The notes under the pieces were generated by a model. It was not told the origin of the DNA and did no database searches. It worked only from the letters and a program-made list of their open reading frames with translations. From Erwinia sp. SLM-02 (lineage in GTDB: Bacteria > Pseudomonadota > Gammaproteobacteria > Enterobacterales > Enterobacteriaceae), in the NCBI RefSeq assembly GCF_037450285.1, contig NZ_JAQISN010000006.1:62001-126000 (forward strand): a stretch of DNA of 64,000 nucleotides, read 5' to 3'. This document shows, piece after piece, positions 25,099 through 33,896 of the stretch. A program made the translations under genes and the position numbers. Within the stretch, counting starts at the first letter, position 1, and each line of letters starts with the position of its first letter.

Positions 25099-25213
25099 TA
25101 TTTCTCTTATTGTTGTTGTGAGTGCAACAGTGAAGCGTAGTTAAGGCTATTTATAGTACGTCAGAGCAGTAATATCCTGTTTTTTGTCCACAGCCCACCC
25201 CCTGGAGAAACAA

Positions 25214-25972
25214 ATGAGCGAGAAAATTGCACTGATCACCGGCGGAAGCCGCGGTTTAGGCCAGAATGCAGCGTTAAAACTGGCACAGAAAGGGATTAAT
25301 ATCATTCTGACCTGGCACAGTCAGGAACAGGAAGCGCAGGCGGTCGTCGCGCAAATTCAGGCACTGGGTGCGCGTGCAGTGGCGCTACAGCTGGATGTGG
25401 GCGACAGCAGCCGCTTCGATGCCTTTGCCGGACGCGTGCGGCAAACGCTGCAGGAAGTGTGGCAGCGTGACAGCTTTGATTACTTATTCAACAATGCAGG
25501 AACCGGCCTCTATACGCCGTTTGCCGACACGACCGAAGCGCAGTTTGACCAGTTGGTGAACGTCCATTTCAAGGGGCCGTTCTTCCTGACTCAAAAGCTG
25601 CTGCCGCTGATTGCCGACGGCGGGCGCATTCTGAATGTGTCCAGCGGGCTGGCGCGCTTTACGCTGCCGGGTTCCGGTGCTTACGCGGCCGTTAAAGGGG
25701 CGATGGAAGTGCTGACGCGCTATCAGGCTAAAGAGCTGGGAGCGCGCGGCATTGCGGTCAATATCCTCGCTCCCGGCGCAATCGAGACGGATTTTGGCGG
25801 TGGTCGGGTACGTGATGATGCCGCGATGAATGCGGCGATTGCCGCACAGACCGCGCTGGGCCGCGTGGGCCTGCCGGACGATATCGGCAACGCCGTCGCC
25901 GCTCTGCTGAGCGAGGAGTGCCGCTGGGTTAACGGCCAGCGTATTGAAGCGTCAGGCGGTATGTTCCTGTAA
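25214..25972 (+). CDS. Short-chain dehydrogenase/reductase (SDR)
   Basis: The 252-residue protein is a classical SDR. The cofactor-binding motif is TGGSRGLG at about residues 9-16, NNAG lies near residue 93, and the catalytic serine (VSSG) and Y-x3-K (GAYAAVKGA) follow. The conserved PGAIETDF region closes the active site. The ATG at 25214 has GGAG 6 bases ahead; an in-frame start 30 bases upstream lacks one. The substrate is unknown. The gene is the probable target of the divergent LysR regulator. Confidence 0.88.
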   Translation: MSEKIALITGGSRGLGQNAALKLAQKGINIILTWHSQEQEAQAVVAQIQALGARAVALQLDVGDSSRFDAFAGRVRQTLQEVWQRDSFDYLFNNAGTGLYTPFADTTEAQFDQLVNVHFKGPFFLTQKLLPLIADGGRILNVSSGLARFTLPGSGAYAAVKGAMEVLTRYQAKELGARGIAVNILAPGAIETDFGGGRVRDDAAMNAAIAAQTALGRVGLPDDIGNAVAALLSEECRWVNGQRIEASGGMFL

Positions 25973-25984
25973 TTCACCTGATTA

Positions 25985-26045
25985 CGATTCACTATCGCGG
26001 CAGGGAGCGCAGTATCTGTGGCAGCCCCTCCGCGATAGTGAATCG
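25985..26045. repeat. 16-base perfect inverted repeat between SDR and PhzF genes
   Basis: CGATTCACTATCGCGG (25985-26000) is repeated in inverse as CCGCGATAGTGAATCG (26030-26045), with a 29-base spacer. A second, shorter complementarity (AGGG / CCCT) is inside the spacer. It lies between two convergent genes, so a bidirectional terminator is the simplest reading, but there is no T-tract and the stem is longer than the other terminators here. Confidence 0.6.
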
Positions 26046-26062
26046 AATTGCCCGCGTATGCC

Positions 26063-26914
26063 TTACAGTCGGATGGCGCCATCCAGCACCGTGACCGTCT
26101 GGCCACCGATCCATACGCCGTCGCTGGCGTAGGTCACGGTCACTCTTCCCGCACGCTGGATGGCGGTTCCCTGATGCACCACGTAGTCCAGCTCCACGCC
26201 CCGCGCCTGGAAATAGCGCGCCAGGCAGGCGTTCGCGCTGCCGGTCACCGGATCTTCCGTCAGAGAGCCTTGTTCAATCAGCAGGCCGCGCACCTCGTAG
26301 CCATCAGCAACGCCTTTTAGCGGCCCAAACGGCATCACACCGTTAACGTTGGATTTTTTAATCAGTCGGGCAAATTCGACGGCGTCCGGTTTGATCGCCA
26401 AAACCGCTTCCGCCGACTTCATCGGCACCAGCAGCCAGCGAATCCCCATATCGGCCACCATCACCGGCAGCTGTTCTTCCAGCTCATCGCTGTTGAGTGC
26501 GCTGGAAATAGGAGCGTCGCTGAACGGCGTCAGCACGGCCTCCGGTGAAGAGAAAGCCAGCGCACCGTCATCGCCGATGCGGATCTTCACCAGCCCGACG
26601 CCGCACTGCTGCACGATCTGCTGTGGATGGTTCAGCGGAATGCCGGACTCCAGCAGAGCGTGCGCCGTGCCCAGCGTTGGATGACCGGCAAACGGCAGTT
26701 CCATATCCGGGGTGAAAATACGCACGCGATAATCCGCCGCCGGTTCGGTTGCCGGTAAAACAAAGGTGGTTTCGGAAAGATTTGTCCAGCGCGCGATGGT
26801 TTGCATCTGCTCATCGCTCAGGCCGTCGGCGTCCATAATCACCGCCAGCGGATTACCGTTAAACGGCGTGGAAGTAAAAACATCAACCTGTTTAAAAGGG
26901 CGTAGCTGCGTCAT
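26063..26914 (-). CDS. PhzF-family isomerase/epimerase-like protein
   Basis: The 283-residue protein belongs to the PhzF family (diaminopimelate-epimerase fold of two similar halves). Family motifs are FTSTPFNGNPLAVI, the catalytic glutamate E48 in NLSETTFV, LPFAGHPTLGTAH, and in the second half EDPVTGSANACLARYF. PhzF acts in phenazine synthesis in pseudomonads, but most enterobacterial members are of unknown substrate, and no phenazine genes are nearby. The start is set at 26914 (MTQLRPFKQ); a longer frame to 26956 has no ribosome binding site. It diverges from the GST gene. Confidence 0.88.
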   Translation of the reverse strand: MTQLRPFKQVDVFTSTPFNGNPLAVIMDADGLSDEQMQTIARWTNLSETTFVLPATEPAADYRVRIFTPDMELPFAGHPTLGTAHALLESGIPLNHPQQIVQQCGVGLVKIRIGDDGALAFSSPEAVLTPFSDAPISSALNSDELEEQLPVMVADMGIRWLLVPMKSAEAVLAIKPDAVEFARLIKKSNVNGVMPFGPLKGVADGYEVRGLLIEQGSLTEDPVTGSANACLARYFQARGVELDYVVHQGTAIQRAGRVTVTYASDGVWIGGQTVTVLDGAIRL

Positions 26915-27042
26915 AACAATTCCTGTAACCGTAGGACTTATAGGGATACTGACCACACAGTGCGATGATCGGTCGCGGGGGTTGTCAGCCTCGATGATTA
27001 TGGCTATTACTAGATAATATCAGATAAAAAAGTGACCATATT

Positions 27043-27666
27043 ATGCTGAAAATACTGGGAAGAGCGTCTTCAATCAATGTCAGAAAAGTGCTGTGGCTGT
27101 GCGATGAGTTAGGCATCCCCTTTGAGCGCGAAGAGTGGGGCGAAGGTTTCCAGTCGCCGAAAGAAAGCGCCTTTAAAGCGCTGAATCCGAACGCGCTCAT
27201 TCCGGTTATTCAGGACGATGATTTCATTCTGTGGGAATCCAACACCATTATTCGCTATCTGGCGAACGCCTACGGTGGTGAATGGCTATATCCGCAGGAT
27301 CCGCAGTCGCGCGCGCGCGTCGATCAGTGGATTGACTGGCAGGCCACCGAACTGAACACCGCCTGGCGCTATGCGTTTATGTCGCTGGTTCGTCATTCCC
27401 CGGCGCATCAGGAGCCCACGCTGCTGGCGGCGGCCTGCAAGGGCTGGGAATACACCATGGGGATCCTCAATCAGCAGCTGGATAAAACCGGAGCCTACGT
27501 GTCCGGGGACACCTTCTCACTGGCGGACATTCCGGTTGGTCTGTCGGTTAACCGCTGGTATGAAACCCCGCTTGAACATGCCGAGTTTCCTGCCGTGCGC
27601 GCCTACTATGAACGTCTTACCGCGCGCGAGGGCTACGCGGCATGGGGACGAAACGGTACGCCTTAG
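27043..27666 (+). CDS. Glutathione S-transferase family protein
   Basis: The 207-residue protein has the two-domain GST layout. The N-terminal thioredoxin-like domain (about residues 1-80) begins MLKILGRASSINVRKVLWLC, and the glutathione-contacting E-S motif is in LWESNTIIRYLANAYG. The all-alpha C-terminal domain includes SLADIPVGLSVNRWYE. It is probably a cytoplasmic detoxification enzyme. No strong ribosome binding site precedes the ATG. The gene is convergent with the MocR-type regulator downstream. Confidence 0.88.
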   Translation: MLKILGRASSINVRKVLWLCDELGIPFEREEWGEGFQSPKESAFKALNPNALIPVIQDDDFILWESNTIIRYLANAYGGEWLYPQDPQSRARVDQWIDWQATELNTAWRYAFMSLVRHSPAHQEPTLLAAACKGWEYTMGILNQQLDKTGAYVSGDTFSLADIPVGLSVNRWYETPLEHAEFPAVRAYYERLTAREGYAAWGRNGTP

Positions 27667-27690
27667 CCATCGTCGCTGGCCGTGACGTCA

Positions 27691-29145
27691 TTACGCCACG
27701 CCAGCGGCAATACCGCTCATTTCACAGGCCACGGCACCGGTGCGCTGAAGTGCCCAGATGTAGCGCTCATTAAAGGGGTAACAGCAGGAGAGGCGCAGGG
27801 CGTGATTACAGCGCTCGCTCAGGGTGTAAAGTGCACCGGGCGTCAGGCAGATTTTCTCCTGCAGCAGCCGGTGGAACAGCTCAACGCTGTCGATATTGCC
27901 GGGCAGTTCAACCCAAAAGACAAACCCTCCGCTGGGGCGGGTGGCGCGCGTTCCGTGCGGGAAATGGCGGGCGATAATGCCACGCGCTTCTTCCAGCTGG
28001 GCGGCGTAGCGGCGGCGCAGCGAGCGCAAGTGGTGATCGTAGCCGCCGGATTCCAGAAAGATCCCCAGCGTTTCCGACAGCAGGCGCGATTCGGCCAGCG
28101 AGGAAACGGATTTCAGCCGGGCCAGTTCCTGGCTAAAGCGCCCGGCGGCAATCCAGCCGAGGTGAAAATCGGGGGCTACGGTCTTGGTAAAGCTGCTGCA
28201 GTACAGCACCCAGCCGTTTTCATCAAAGGCTTTGACCGCGGGCGTCAGCGGCCAGCAGAACTGCAGCTCCGCATACAGGCCATCTTCCAGCAGCGGCACC
28301 TCGTACTGATTCACCAGCCGCGCCAGCCGCTTTTTCCCCTCCAGCGTCATACTGCTGCCCAGCGGATTCTGCGCGTTTGGCATGGCGATAATTGCCTGAA
28401 TGCGCCGCTCCTGCAGCATCAGCTCCAGCGCATCCAGCGACAGGCCGTGCTGCGGGTCGGTGGGGATCTCCAGCACATTTAGCCCCAGGCTGGCAATCAG
28501 TGGGAAGAGGTAAAAATAGGTCGGTGTTTCCAGGCCAACGCAGTCGCCGGGCCGGGTGACCGCGCGTAGCGCCAGCTGAAGAGCTTCCATGCAGCCGTGA
28601 GTCAGCGTCACGTCGTCCGTACTGATGCGGATGCCTAAATCCATCGAGCGGCGGGCGATTTCACGGCGCAGGCGCAGGCTGCCCGGCGGCAGGGCATAGC
28701 GGCCAATCAGCTCGGGTTCGCGGCGCAGCAGAGAGGCCATAATGCGGCTGATTTTTGCCGTCGGGAAAAAATCGCTGTTCTGCGGGCAGGCCAGCGAGAT
28801 ATTGGTGTAGTCGGCGTGGTTTTGAGCGGCAAAAACGGCGTCGATAAGGTCGAGTTTTTTACTCCCCGGCGAGCGGACGCTGCTGCGCGGCGGAGACTGG
28901 TAGGTCAGTGAGGGGAGTGCATCACGCACGTAGTAACCGGACTGCGGCCGCGCCTCAATCAGGCCGCGATCCTCCAGGATGCCGTAGGCGGTCAGCACGG
29001 TATTAACGCTGACCTGGTGGCTGGCTGCGCAGCGACGAATGGCGGGCAGGCGGCTGCCGGGCATAAACGTACCCTGCTGGATCGCGGCGGCCAGCGTCTC
29101 GGCCAGATTGTGGTACAGCGTTGCCTGCGGTTCAGTAATGGACAC
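27691..29145 (-). CDS. MocR-type GntR/aminotransferase transcriptional regulator (YdcR-like)
   Basis: The 484-residue protein fuses an N-terminal GntR winged helix (SRLPAIRRCAASHQVSVNTV, about residues 32-51) to a fold-type I PLP aminotransferase domain with the PLP-lysine motif CSSFTKTVAPDFHLGW. This is the MocR subfamily. The GTG start has GAGGAG 6 bases ahead. It is divergent from a LysE-family exporter 138 bases away, the arrangement expected of a regulator and its target. PLP or an amino acid-PLP adduct is the likely signal by family. Confidence 0.9.
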   Translation of the reverse strand: MSITEPQATLYHNLAETLAAAIQQGTFMPGSRLPAIRRCAASHQVSVNTVLTAYGILEDRGLIEARPQSGYYVRDALPSLTYQSPPRSSVRSPGSKKLDLIDAVFAAQNHADYTNISLACPQNSDFFPTAKISRIMASLLRREPELIGRYALPPGSLRLRREIARRSMDLGIRISTDDVTLTHGCMEALQLALRAVTRPGDCVGLETPTYFYLFPLIASLGLNVLEIPTDPQHGLSLDALELMLQERRIQAIIAMPNAQNPLGSSMTLEGKKRLARLVNQYEVPLLEDGLYAELQFCWPLTPAVKAFDENGWVLYCSSFTKTVAPDFHLGWIAAGRFSQELARLKSVSSLAESRLLSETLGIFLESGGYDHHLRSLRRRYAAQLEEARGIIARHFPHGTRATRPSGGFVFWVELPGNIDSVELFHRLLQEKICLTPGALYTLSERCNHALRLSCCYPFNERYIWALQRTGAVACEMSGIAAGVA

Positions 29146-29283
29146 AGATCGCTCCTCAACGTATGGGTACAGTGATAACTTAAATCACTTTGTACCCATA
29201 ACAATACTGTTTTTCTGCATCTGTTACCATTCGTGCCGAGTGAATACACTGACTGTATTCACCCGGAATGCAGGAACTCTCTT

Positions 29284-29871
29284 ATGCTCGATCTCTCTTT
29301 TGTCAGCTACGTCACCGTTATGTCAATCACGCCAGGCCCCAACAACCTGATGCTGGCGACCTCCGGGGTCAATTTTGGTATGCGCCGTACTTTACCGATG
29401 GTCACCGGGATTATGCTGGGCTGTGCGCTACAGACCGCACTGGCCGGGGCGCTGCTGGAAGTCCTGCTGACGTGGATGGGAGCGATCCGCCTGCCGCTGA
29501 CGCTGCTGGGCTGCGGCTATCTGCTGTGGCTGTCGTGGAAGATTTTTCGTTCCGGTGCGCCGGAGCTACGCGGAAAAGCGCGTCCGATGACGATGACAGG
29601 CGGTGCGCTGTTTCAGGCGGTCAATCCAAAAGCCTGGCTGATGGCGATCAACGTGGCGCTGATGTATACCGTTAACAGCAGCATTCTGGCGGTGATGATC
29701 GGCTTTATGGTACTGAACCTGCCCTGCATCCTGGTCTGGGCGATGATGGGCGATCGCCTGGGTAAGCATCTGCAGGTGCAGTGGAAGCTGCAGCTGTTTA
29801 ATACGGTGATGGCGCTGTCGCTGCTGGCCACCACGCTGTGGATGCTGGTAGAAGCGATCCAGATGGCGTAA
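29284..29871 (+). CDS. LysE/RhtB-family amino-acid exporter
   Basis: The 195-residue membrane protein has about six hydrophobic helices and the family N-terminal motif VMSITPGPNNLMLATSGVNF. It belongs to the LysE/RhtB group that exports amino acids and homoserine lactones. The neighbouring MocR regulator suggests that the exported substrate may be an amino acid linked to PLP chemistry. The ATG at 29284 has AGGA ahead; an upstream frame to 29233 does not look coding. Confidence 0.88.
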   Translation: MLDLSFVSYVTVMSITPGPNNLMLATSGVNFGMRRTLPMVTGIMLGCALQTALAGALLEVLLTWMGAIRLPLTLLGCGYLLWLSWKIFRSGAPELRGKARPMTMTGGALFQAVNPKAWLMAINVALMYTVNSSILAVMIGFMVLNLPCILVWAMMGDRLGKHLQVQWKLQLFNTVMALSLLATTLWMLVEAIQMA

Positions 29872-29890
29872 TTCCCCGGATCCAGCGCAA

Positions 29891-29918
29891 GAAAAAAGGC
29901 GGATATCCGCCTTTTTTC
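29891..29918. terminator. Bidirectional palindromic terminator
   Basis: A perfect 28-base palindrome, with GAAAAAAGGCGGAT as one half, lies between the LysE-type gene and the convergent mqo. It gives a GC stem and a T-run on either strand, so it can stop both genes. Confidence 0.9.
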
Positions 29919-29963
29919 AGTTTCACTTCGCCACGCCGAAGCGTGGGTTTTTCTGCTACAACG

Positions 29964-31568
29964 TTACTTCCCGACGACGGCTGCTGCCTGTTCGCTGGTT
30001 TCATCGTTGGCAGAGGTCATTGGCGCGTAGTCCAGCTGCAGGATGCGGCTGGTGTCCGCCAGCTCTTTCTCCGTGGCGGCGACGTTACCGTTCAGCTTCT
30101 GGCCATAGAACGGAATAATCGCTTTCAGTTTGCTCTGCCAGTCTGACGACGCCATCTGCTCTTTGAACACTTTGCTCATCAGATCCAGCATAATCGGCGC
30201 AGCCGTTGACGCGCCCGGGGATGCGCCCAGCAGTGCGGAGATAGTGCCGTCCTGTGAGGTGACCACTTCGGTTCCCAGCTTCAGTACGCCGCCTTTTTTG
30301 GCATCTTTCTCAATAATCTGCACCCGCTGACCGGCTTTCACCAGCCGCCAGTCCTCTTTGCGCGCGTCCGGGAAGTATTCGCACAGCGCCTTGTGGCGAT
30401 CGTCAGCGCTGAGCAGGACCTGGCCGACCAGATATTTCACCAGATCGAAGTTATCCATCCCCACGCGCATCATCGGCATCAGGTTGGATGGCGTAATGGA
30501 GCCAAACATATCCCACAGCGAACCCTGCTTGAGGAATTTGGTGGAGAAGGTGGCGAACGGACCGAACAGCAGAACCGGCTTGCCGTCCAGCGTACGGGCA
30601 TCCAGGTGCGGAACGGACATCGGCGGTGCGCCGACGGACGCTTTGCCGTATACCTTCGCCAGATGGCGCTTCACCACTTCCGGATTTTCGCTGACCAGAA
30701 ACTCGCCGCCCACGGGGAAGCCTGCGTAGTTTTTCATTTCAGGGATCGCCGATTCCTGTAGCAGCGTCAGCGCCGCGCCACCGGCACCGATAAAGACATA
30801 TTTGGCGCGGATAGTGTCCTGCCTGCCGTCGTTGTTCAGGTCGGCCACGGTCACGTTCCAGCTGCCGTCGCTGTTACGGTGGACCTTGCGCACTTCGTGA
30901 CGATTTTTCAGGCTGAAGTTCGGGTTCTTCTTCAGCGAGGTGACCAGCTGGCGGGTCACTTCACCAAAGTTGACGTCAGTACCGATCGGAATGCGGGTGG
31001 CGGCAACTTTCTGATCGCTGTCGCGACCTTCCATGACCAGCGGCACCCACTGTTTGATTTGTTCCGCGTCTTCTGAATATTCCATCTCGCGGAACAGGCT
31101 GCAGTTTTGCAGCGCCGCGTAGCGACGTTTCAGGAAACTGACGTTATCGTTGCCCCAGACGAAGCTGATGTGCGGCACGCTGGTAATAAAGCTGCGCGGA
31201 TCGCGTAATACGCCACGTTCAACCTGGTGTGCCCAGAAACGGCGTGAAATCTGGAACGCTTCGTTAATTTCTACCGCTTTCTTAATGTCGATAGATCCAT
31301 CGGCATTTTCCGGAGTGTAATTCAGTTCCATCAGCGCTGAGTGTCCCGTACCGGCATTATTCCAGCCGTTGGAACTCTCTTCGGCGACTGCATCGAGACG
31401 CTCTACCATGCCGATCCGCCAGTTAGGCTCCAGCTCCTGCAGGTAGGTACCAAGCGTGGCGCTCATCACTCCACCACCGATCAGTAATACATCAACGTGC
31501 TTTTCGTCTTCTACTGCGGCTTTGCTGGTCAAACCCAGCCCCGCCAGAAGTACTGCCATTTTACGCAT
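29964..31568 (-). CDS. mqo: Malate:quinone oxidoreductase
   Basis: Mqo oxidises L-malate to oxaloacetate and passes electrons to the quinone pool at the inner membrane, bypassing NAD-linked malate dehydrogenase. The 534-residue protein is close to E. coli Mqo. FAD is bound by VDVLLIGGGVMSATLGTYLQ near the N-terminus; SSNGWNNAGTGHSALMELNY and GASPGASTAAPIMLDL are family hallmarks. It has a hydrophobic N-terminus that resembles a weak signal peptide. The start at 31568 (MRKMAVLLAG) has GGAG ahead. The gene stands alone. In E. coli mqo lies elsewhere, near the ada/alkB region. Confidence 0.96.
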   Translation of the reverse strand: MRKMAVLLAGLGLTSKAAVEDEKHVDVLLIGGGVMSATLGTYLQELEPNWRIGMVERLDAVAEESSNGWNNAGTGHSALMELNYTPENADGSIDIKKAVEINEAFQISRRFWAHQVERGVLRDPRSFITSVPHISFVWGNDNVSFLKRRYAALQNCSLFREMEYSEDAEQIKQWVPLVMEGRDSDQKVAATRIPIGTDVNFGEVTRQLVTSLKKNPNFSLKNRHEVRKVHRNSDGSWNVTVADLNNDGRQDTIRAKYVFIGAGGAALTLLQESAIPEMKNYAGFPVGGEFLVSENPEVVKRHLAKVYGKASVGAPPMSVPHLDARTLDGKPVLLFGPFATFSTKFLKQGSLWDMFGSITPSNLMPMMRVGMDNFDLVKYLVGQVLLSADDRHKALCEYFPDARKEDWRLVKAGQRVQIIEKDAKKGGVLKLGTEVVTSQDGTISALLGASPGASTAAPIMLDLMSKVFKEQMASSDWQSKLKAIIPFYGQKLNGNVAATEKELADTSRILQLDYAPMTSANDETSEQAAAVVGK

Positions 31569-31816
31569 GAGGATACATCTCCGTATGCTGAATGAATTCA
31601 ACATGTTAAGCAGGTAAAACAGACCCAATATATCTCTGAACCAGTGAAGTTATTGCGCTAATTCAGGAATGCTAAGCGATTCCATCTGCATTTTTGCTGC
31701 AAGTTTAATCACTTTTAGGAAGCATCAGAAATATACCATTGTTACGGGCTAATTAAAAAAGTGTTTAAAGATTAAAAATGAGAATGATAAGTGCGCGGAA
31801 ATTAGTAACATTTATA
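31569..31816. other. Non-coding region upstream of mqo
   Basis: The region upstream of mqo holds no gene. It is AT-rich, as expected of a promoter. A sequence around 31776-31794 (AAATGAGAATGATAAGTGC) partly resembles a Fur box but scores only as a half-match. Confidence 0.4.
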
Positions 31817-31835
31817 CGGGCCGTTGAGCGGCCCG
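31817..31835 (-). terminator. Hairpin after the AhpD-like gene
   Basis: CGGGCCG and CGGCCCG form a 7-base-pair stem with a five-base loop, 45 bases past the stop of the AhpD-like gene. On the minus strand an AT-rich segment follows, without a continuous T-tract. Confidence 0.6.
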
Positions 31836-31879
31836 ATATGTCGGCAGGAAATGAAGGGTAACTGGCTGAACAGGATGGA

Positions 31880-32338
31880 TTAATTACGAGGAGCACTGTC
31901 CGGAAGCTTGCGAAGACTAATCGCCAGACGGTTATAAGCATTCATCAAACCAATCGCAATTGTCATATCGGTAATCGCTTTTTCGCTGAATTCTTTTTGC
32001 ACGACCGCATAAACTTCATCAGGTGCATGGGTTTGTGCGATCAGCGTCAGGGATTCTGCCCAGGCCAGGGCTGCCTGTTCATTGGCTGAAAACCAGTTGC
32101 CTGCTTCGCGCCAGACCTGAGTGAGCACAATTTTGTCCCACGGCATCCCTTCTTTATGTAACGCTTTAGTGTGCATATCGATGCAGTATGCGCAGCCGTT
32201 AATTTGTGAGACGCGAAGGAAAATCAGTTCGATAATGCTCATCGGTAATCCGCACTGCGCTACATAACCATAGACGCCGCCCAGTGCCTTCATTCCGGCA
32301 GGGGAAGTGGCGTTAAAATCAATACGTTCGCTCATCAT
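31880..32338 (-). CDS. AhpD/carboxymuconolactone decarboxylase-family protein
   Basis: The 152-residue protein is an AhpD-fold alkylhydroperoxidase-like protein. The family signature is SQINGCAYCIDMHTKALHKEG with C49, C52 and H56 (CxxCxxxH), the peroxidase-type thiol pair and proton relay. It probably reduces peroxides or acts on small ring compounds; the substrate is not known. The ATG at 32338 has GGAG 5-6 bases ahead. It is divergent from a MocR regulator at 32426 across 87 bases, a likely regulator-target pair. Confidence 0.9.
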   Translation of the reverse strand: MMSERIDFNATSPAGMKALGGVYGYVAQCGLPMSIIELIFLRVSQINGCAYCIDMHTKALHKEGMPWDKIVLTQVWREAGNWFSANEQAALAWAESLTLIAQTHAPDEVYAVVQKEFSEKAITDMTIAIGLMNAYNRLAISLRKLPDSAPRN

Positions 32339-32425
32339 TGTGTCTCCAGAGACAGGGGTTGGCGTGAATGATCGACAGCGTTTGCTGCTGAAGGCTATTT
32401 TCATCGGTTTAATGGGGCGATAAAA

Positions 32426-33865
32426 GTGCCAGGAATTGAGAAAAAGAGTGGTCCATCCGCCGTACAGACGGCGGAACACATTGGGCTGCAGCGTTACGCC
32501 GGCTGTTCGCTGACGGAACAGATTCGTGCCGGGATGGCTCAGGCGATTGCGGAAGGCCGCGTTCCGGCAGGATCCCGCGTGCCCTCCTGCCGCGATCTGG
32601 CGGTTGCGCTGGGCGTTGCGCGCGGCACGGTGCGCAGTGCCTACGATATGCTGGTGGACAGCCAGCTGCTGGTGGCCCGTGGCGCAGCGGGTACCTGGGT
32701 CAGTGCCGTCCTGCCCGCCGCTCGCGCCGTGCCGCAAAAAGCACCGGTGCTGGCCCCGCTGGCGGATGTGGTCCACGCCTTTGATGTTCCGCCAATGACC
32801 TTCCAGATGGGGACAGCCGCCAGCGACGCCTTCCCGGCCAAAGTCTGGTCGCGGATTCTGGCCCGCCACGTTCGGGAGATTGCCGGAGGTGCAACGGGGT
32901 ATGCCGATCCGCGCGGCAGCCTGATGCTGCGTCAGGAGCTGGTGAGCTATCTGTCGATTGCCCGCGGTATACGCTGCCAGGCGTCGCAGATCGTTATCAC
33001 CAACGGCTACACCGGTGCGCTGGGCATTATTTGTCTGGCGCTGGGGCTGCGCGGCACGCGCGCCTGGAGCGAAGATCCCGGCTATCTGCTGGCTCGTCGC
33101 GCACTGACCCTGGCCGGGATCGAGGCGGTGCCGGTACCGGTGGATGGGCAGGGTATTTCCGTTGCGGACGGCATGCGGCTGGCAGCCGATGCCCGCGTGG
33201 CGCTGGTTACGCCGGGGCAGCAGTCGCCGCTCGGCGTGACATTATCCCTTGCGCGCCGCGGTGAGCTGCTGGCCTGGGCGCGTCAGCAGGATAGCTGGAT
33301 TATCGAAGATGATTATCTCGGTGAGCTGCAGCTGCAGGGGCGGGCGGCCCCGGCGCTGGCGGCGCTGGATGCGGAACGCGTGCTGCATATCGGCACGTTC
33401 AGTAAAACGCTCAGCCCGGCGCTGCGTATGGGCTATCTGGTGGTGCCGGACACGCTGGCGGCACACTTTGCGGAAACGGTGGCGCTGCTGGCCCCGGCTT
33501 CGTCATCCGTTCTGCATAACGCGGTGGCGGAATTTTTGCGTGAGGGGCACTACATGCGCCATCTGCGGCGGATAAAGCGGCTGTATGCAGCCCGGCTCAG
33601 CGAGCTGCTGCAGGCGCTGGAACCGCATTTTGCGCAGCTGTCGCGTGCGGCGCTGGCGGTGATTATTCTGCTGCGGCAGGGCACCCGGGATGTGGAGATT
33701 GCAAAGGCGGCGCTGGCTCACGGTATGGCCCCGTCACCGCTGTCGGTGTGGTATCAGGATAAAACGGCTTACTGCGGACTGGTGTTAGGAATAACGAATT
33801 TGCCGGACGGTGGGTTTGCCGCAAGTGCGGCCAGGCTGAAGGCGCTGGTAGAGGAGTTTGGTTAA
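32426..33865 (+). CDS. MocR/PdxR-type transcriptional regulator
   Basis: The 479-residue protein has an N-terminal GntR winged helix (LTEQIRAGMAQAIAEGRVPA, then VPSCRDLAVALGVARGTVRS) fused to a PLP aminotransferase-fold domain with PLP-lysine motif HIGTFSKTLSPALRMGYLVV. It is a second MocR paralogue in this block, distinct from the one at 27691. A GTG start is used. It diverges from the AhpD-like gene it may control, and its stop is followed by a terminator shared with tpiA. Confidence 0.88.
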   Translation: MPGIEKKSGPSAVQTAEHIGLQRYAGCSLTEQIRAGMAQAIAEGRVPAGSRVPSCRDLAVALGVARGTVRSAYDMLVDSQLLVARGAAGTWVSAVLPAARAVPQKAPVLAPLADVVHAFDVPPMTFQMGTAASDAFPAKVWSRILARHVREIAGGATGYADPRGSLMLRQELVSYLSIARGIRCQASQIVITNGYTGALGIICLALGLRGTRAWSEDPGYLLARRALTLAGIEAVPVPVDGQGISVADGMRLAADARVALVTPGQQSPLGVTLSLARRGELLAWARQQDSWIIEDDYLGELQLQGRAAPALAALDAERVLHIGTFSKTLSPALRMGYLVVPDTLAAHFAETVALLAPASSSVLHNAVAEFLREGHYMRHLRRIKRLYAARLSELLQALEPHFAQLSRAALAVIILLRQGTRDVEIAKAALAHGMAPSPLSVWYQDKTAYCGLVLGITNLPDGGFAASAARLKALVEEFG

Positions 33866-33868
33866 CGC

Positions 33869-33890
33869 TCCCTGCCCCGAAGGGCAGGGA
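33869..33890. terminator. Convergent hairpin between MocR gene and tpiA
   Basis: TCCCTGCCC and GGGCAGGGA form a 9-base-pair stem around a CGAA tetraloop, 3 bases past the MocR stop and 6 bases from the tpiA stop. It lacks a T-tract but is stable. Confidence 0.65.
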
Positions 33891-33896
33891 TTAGGA

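Noticed and set aside
31776..31794. A Fur-like sequence upstream of mqo
   Set aside because: It matches only half of the consensus and lies over 200 bases ahead of mqo, so it is not annotated as an operator.
32339..32869. An N-terminal extension of the AhpD-like gene to 329 codons
   Set aside because: It would overlap the divergent MocR gene and its sequence is low-complexity; the internal ATG at 32338 has a ribosome binding site and fits the family length.
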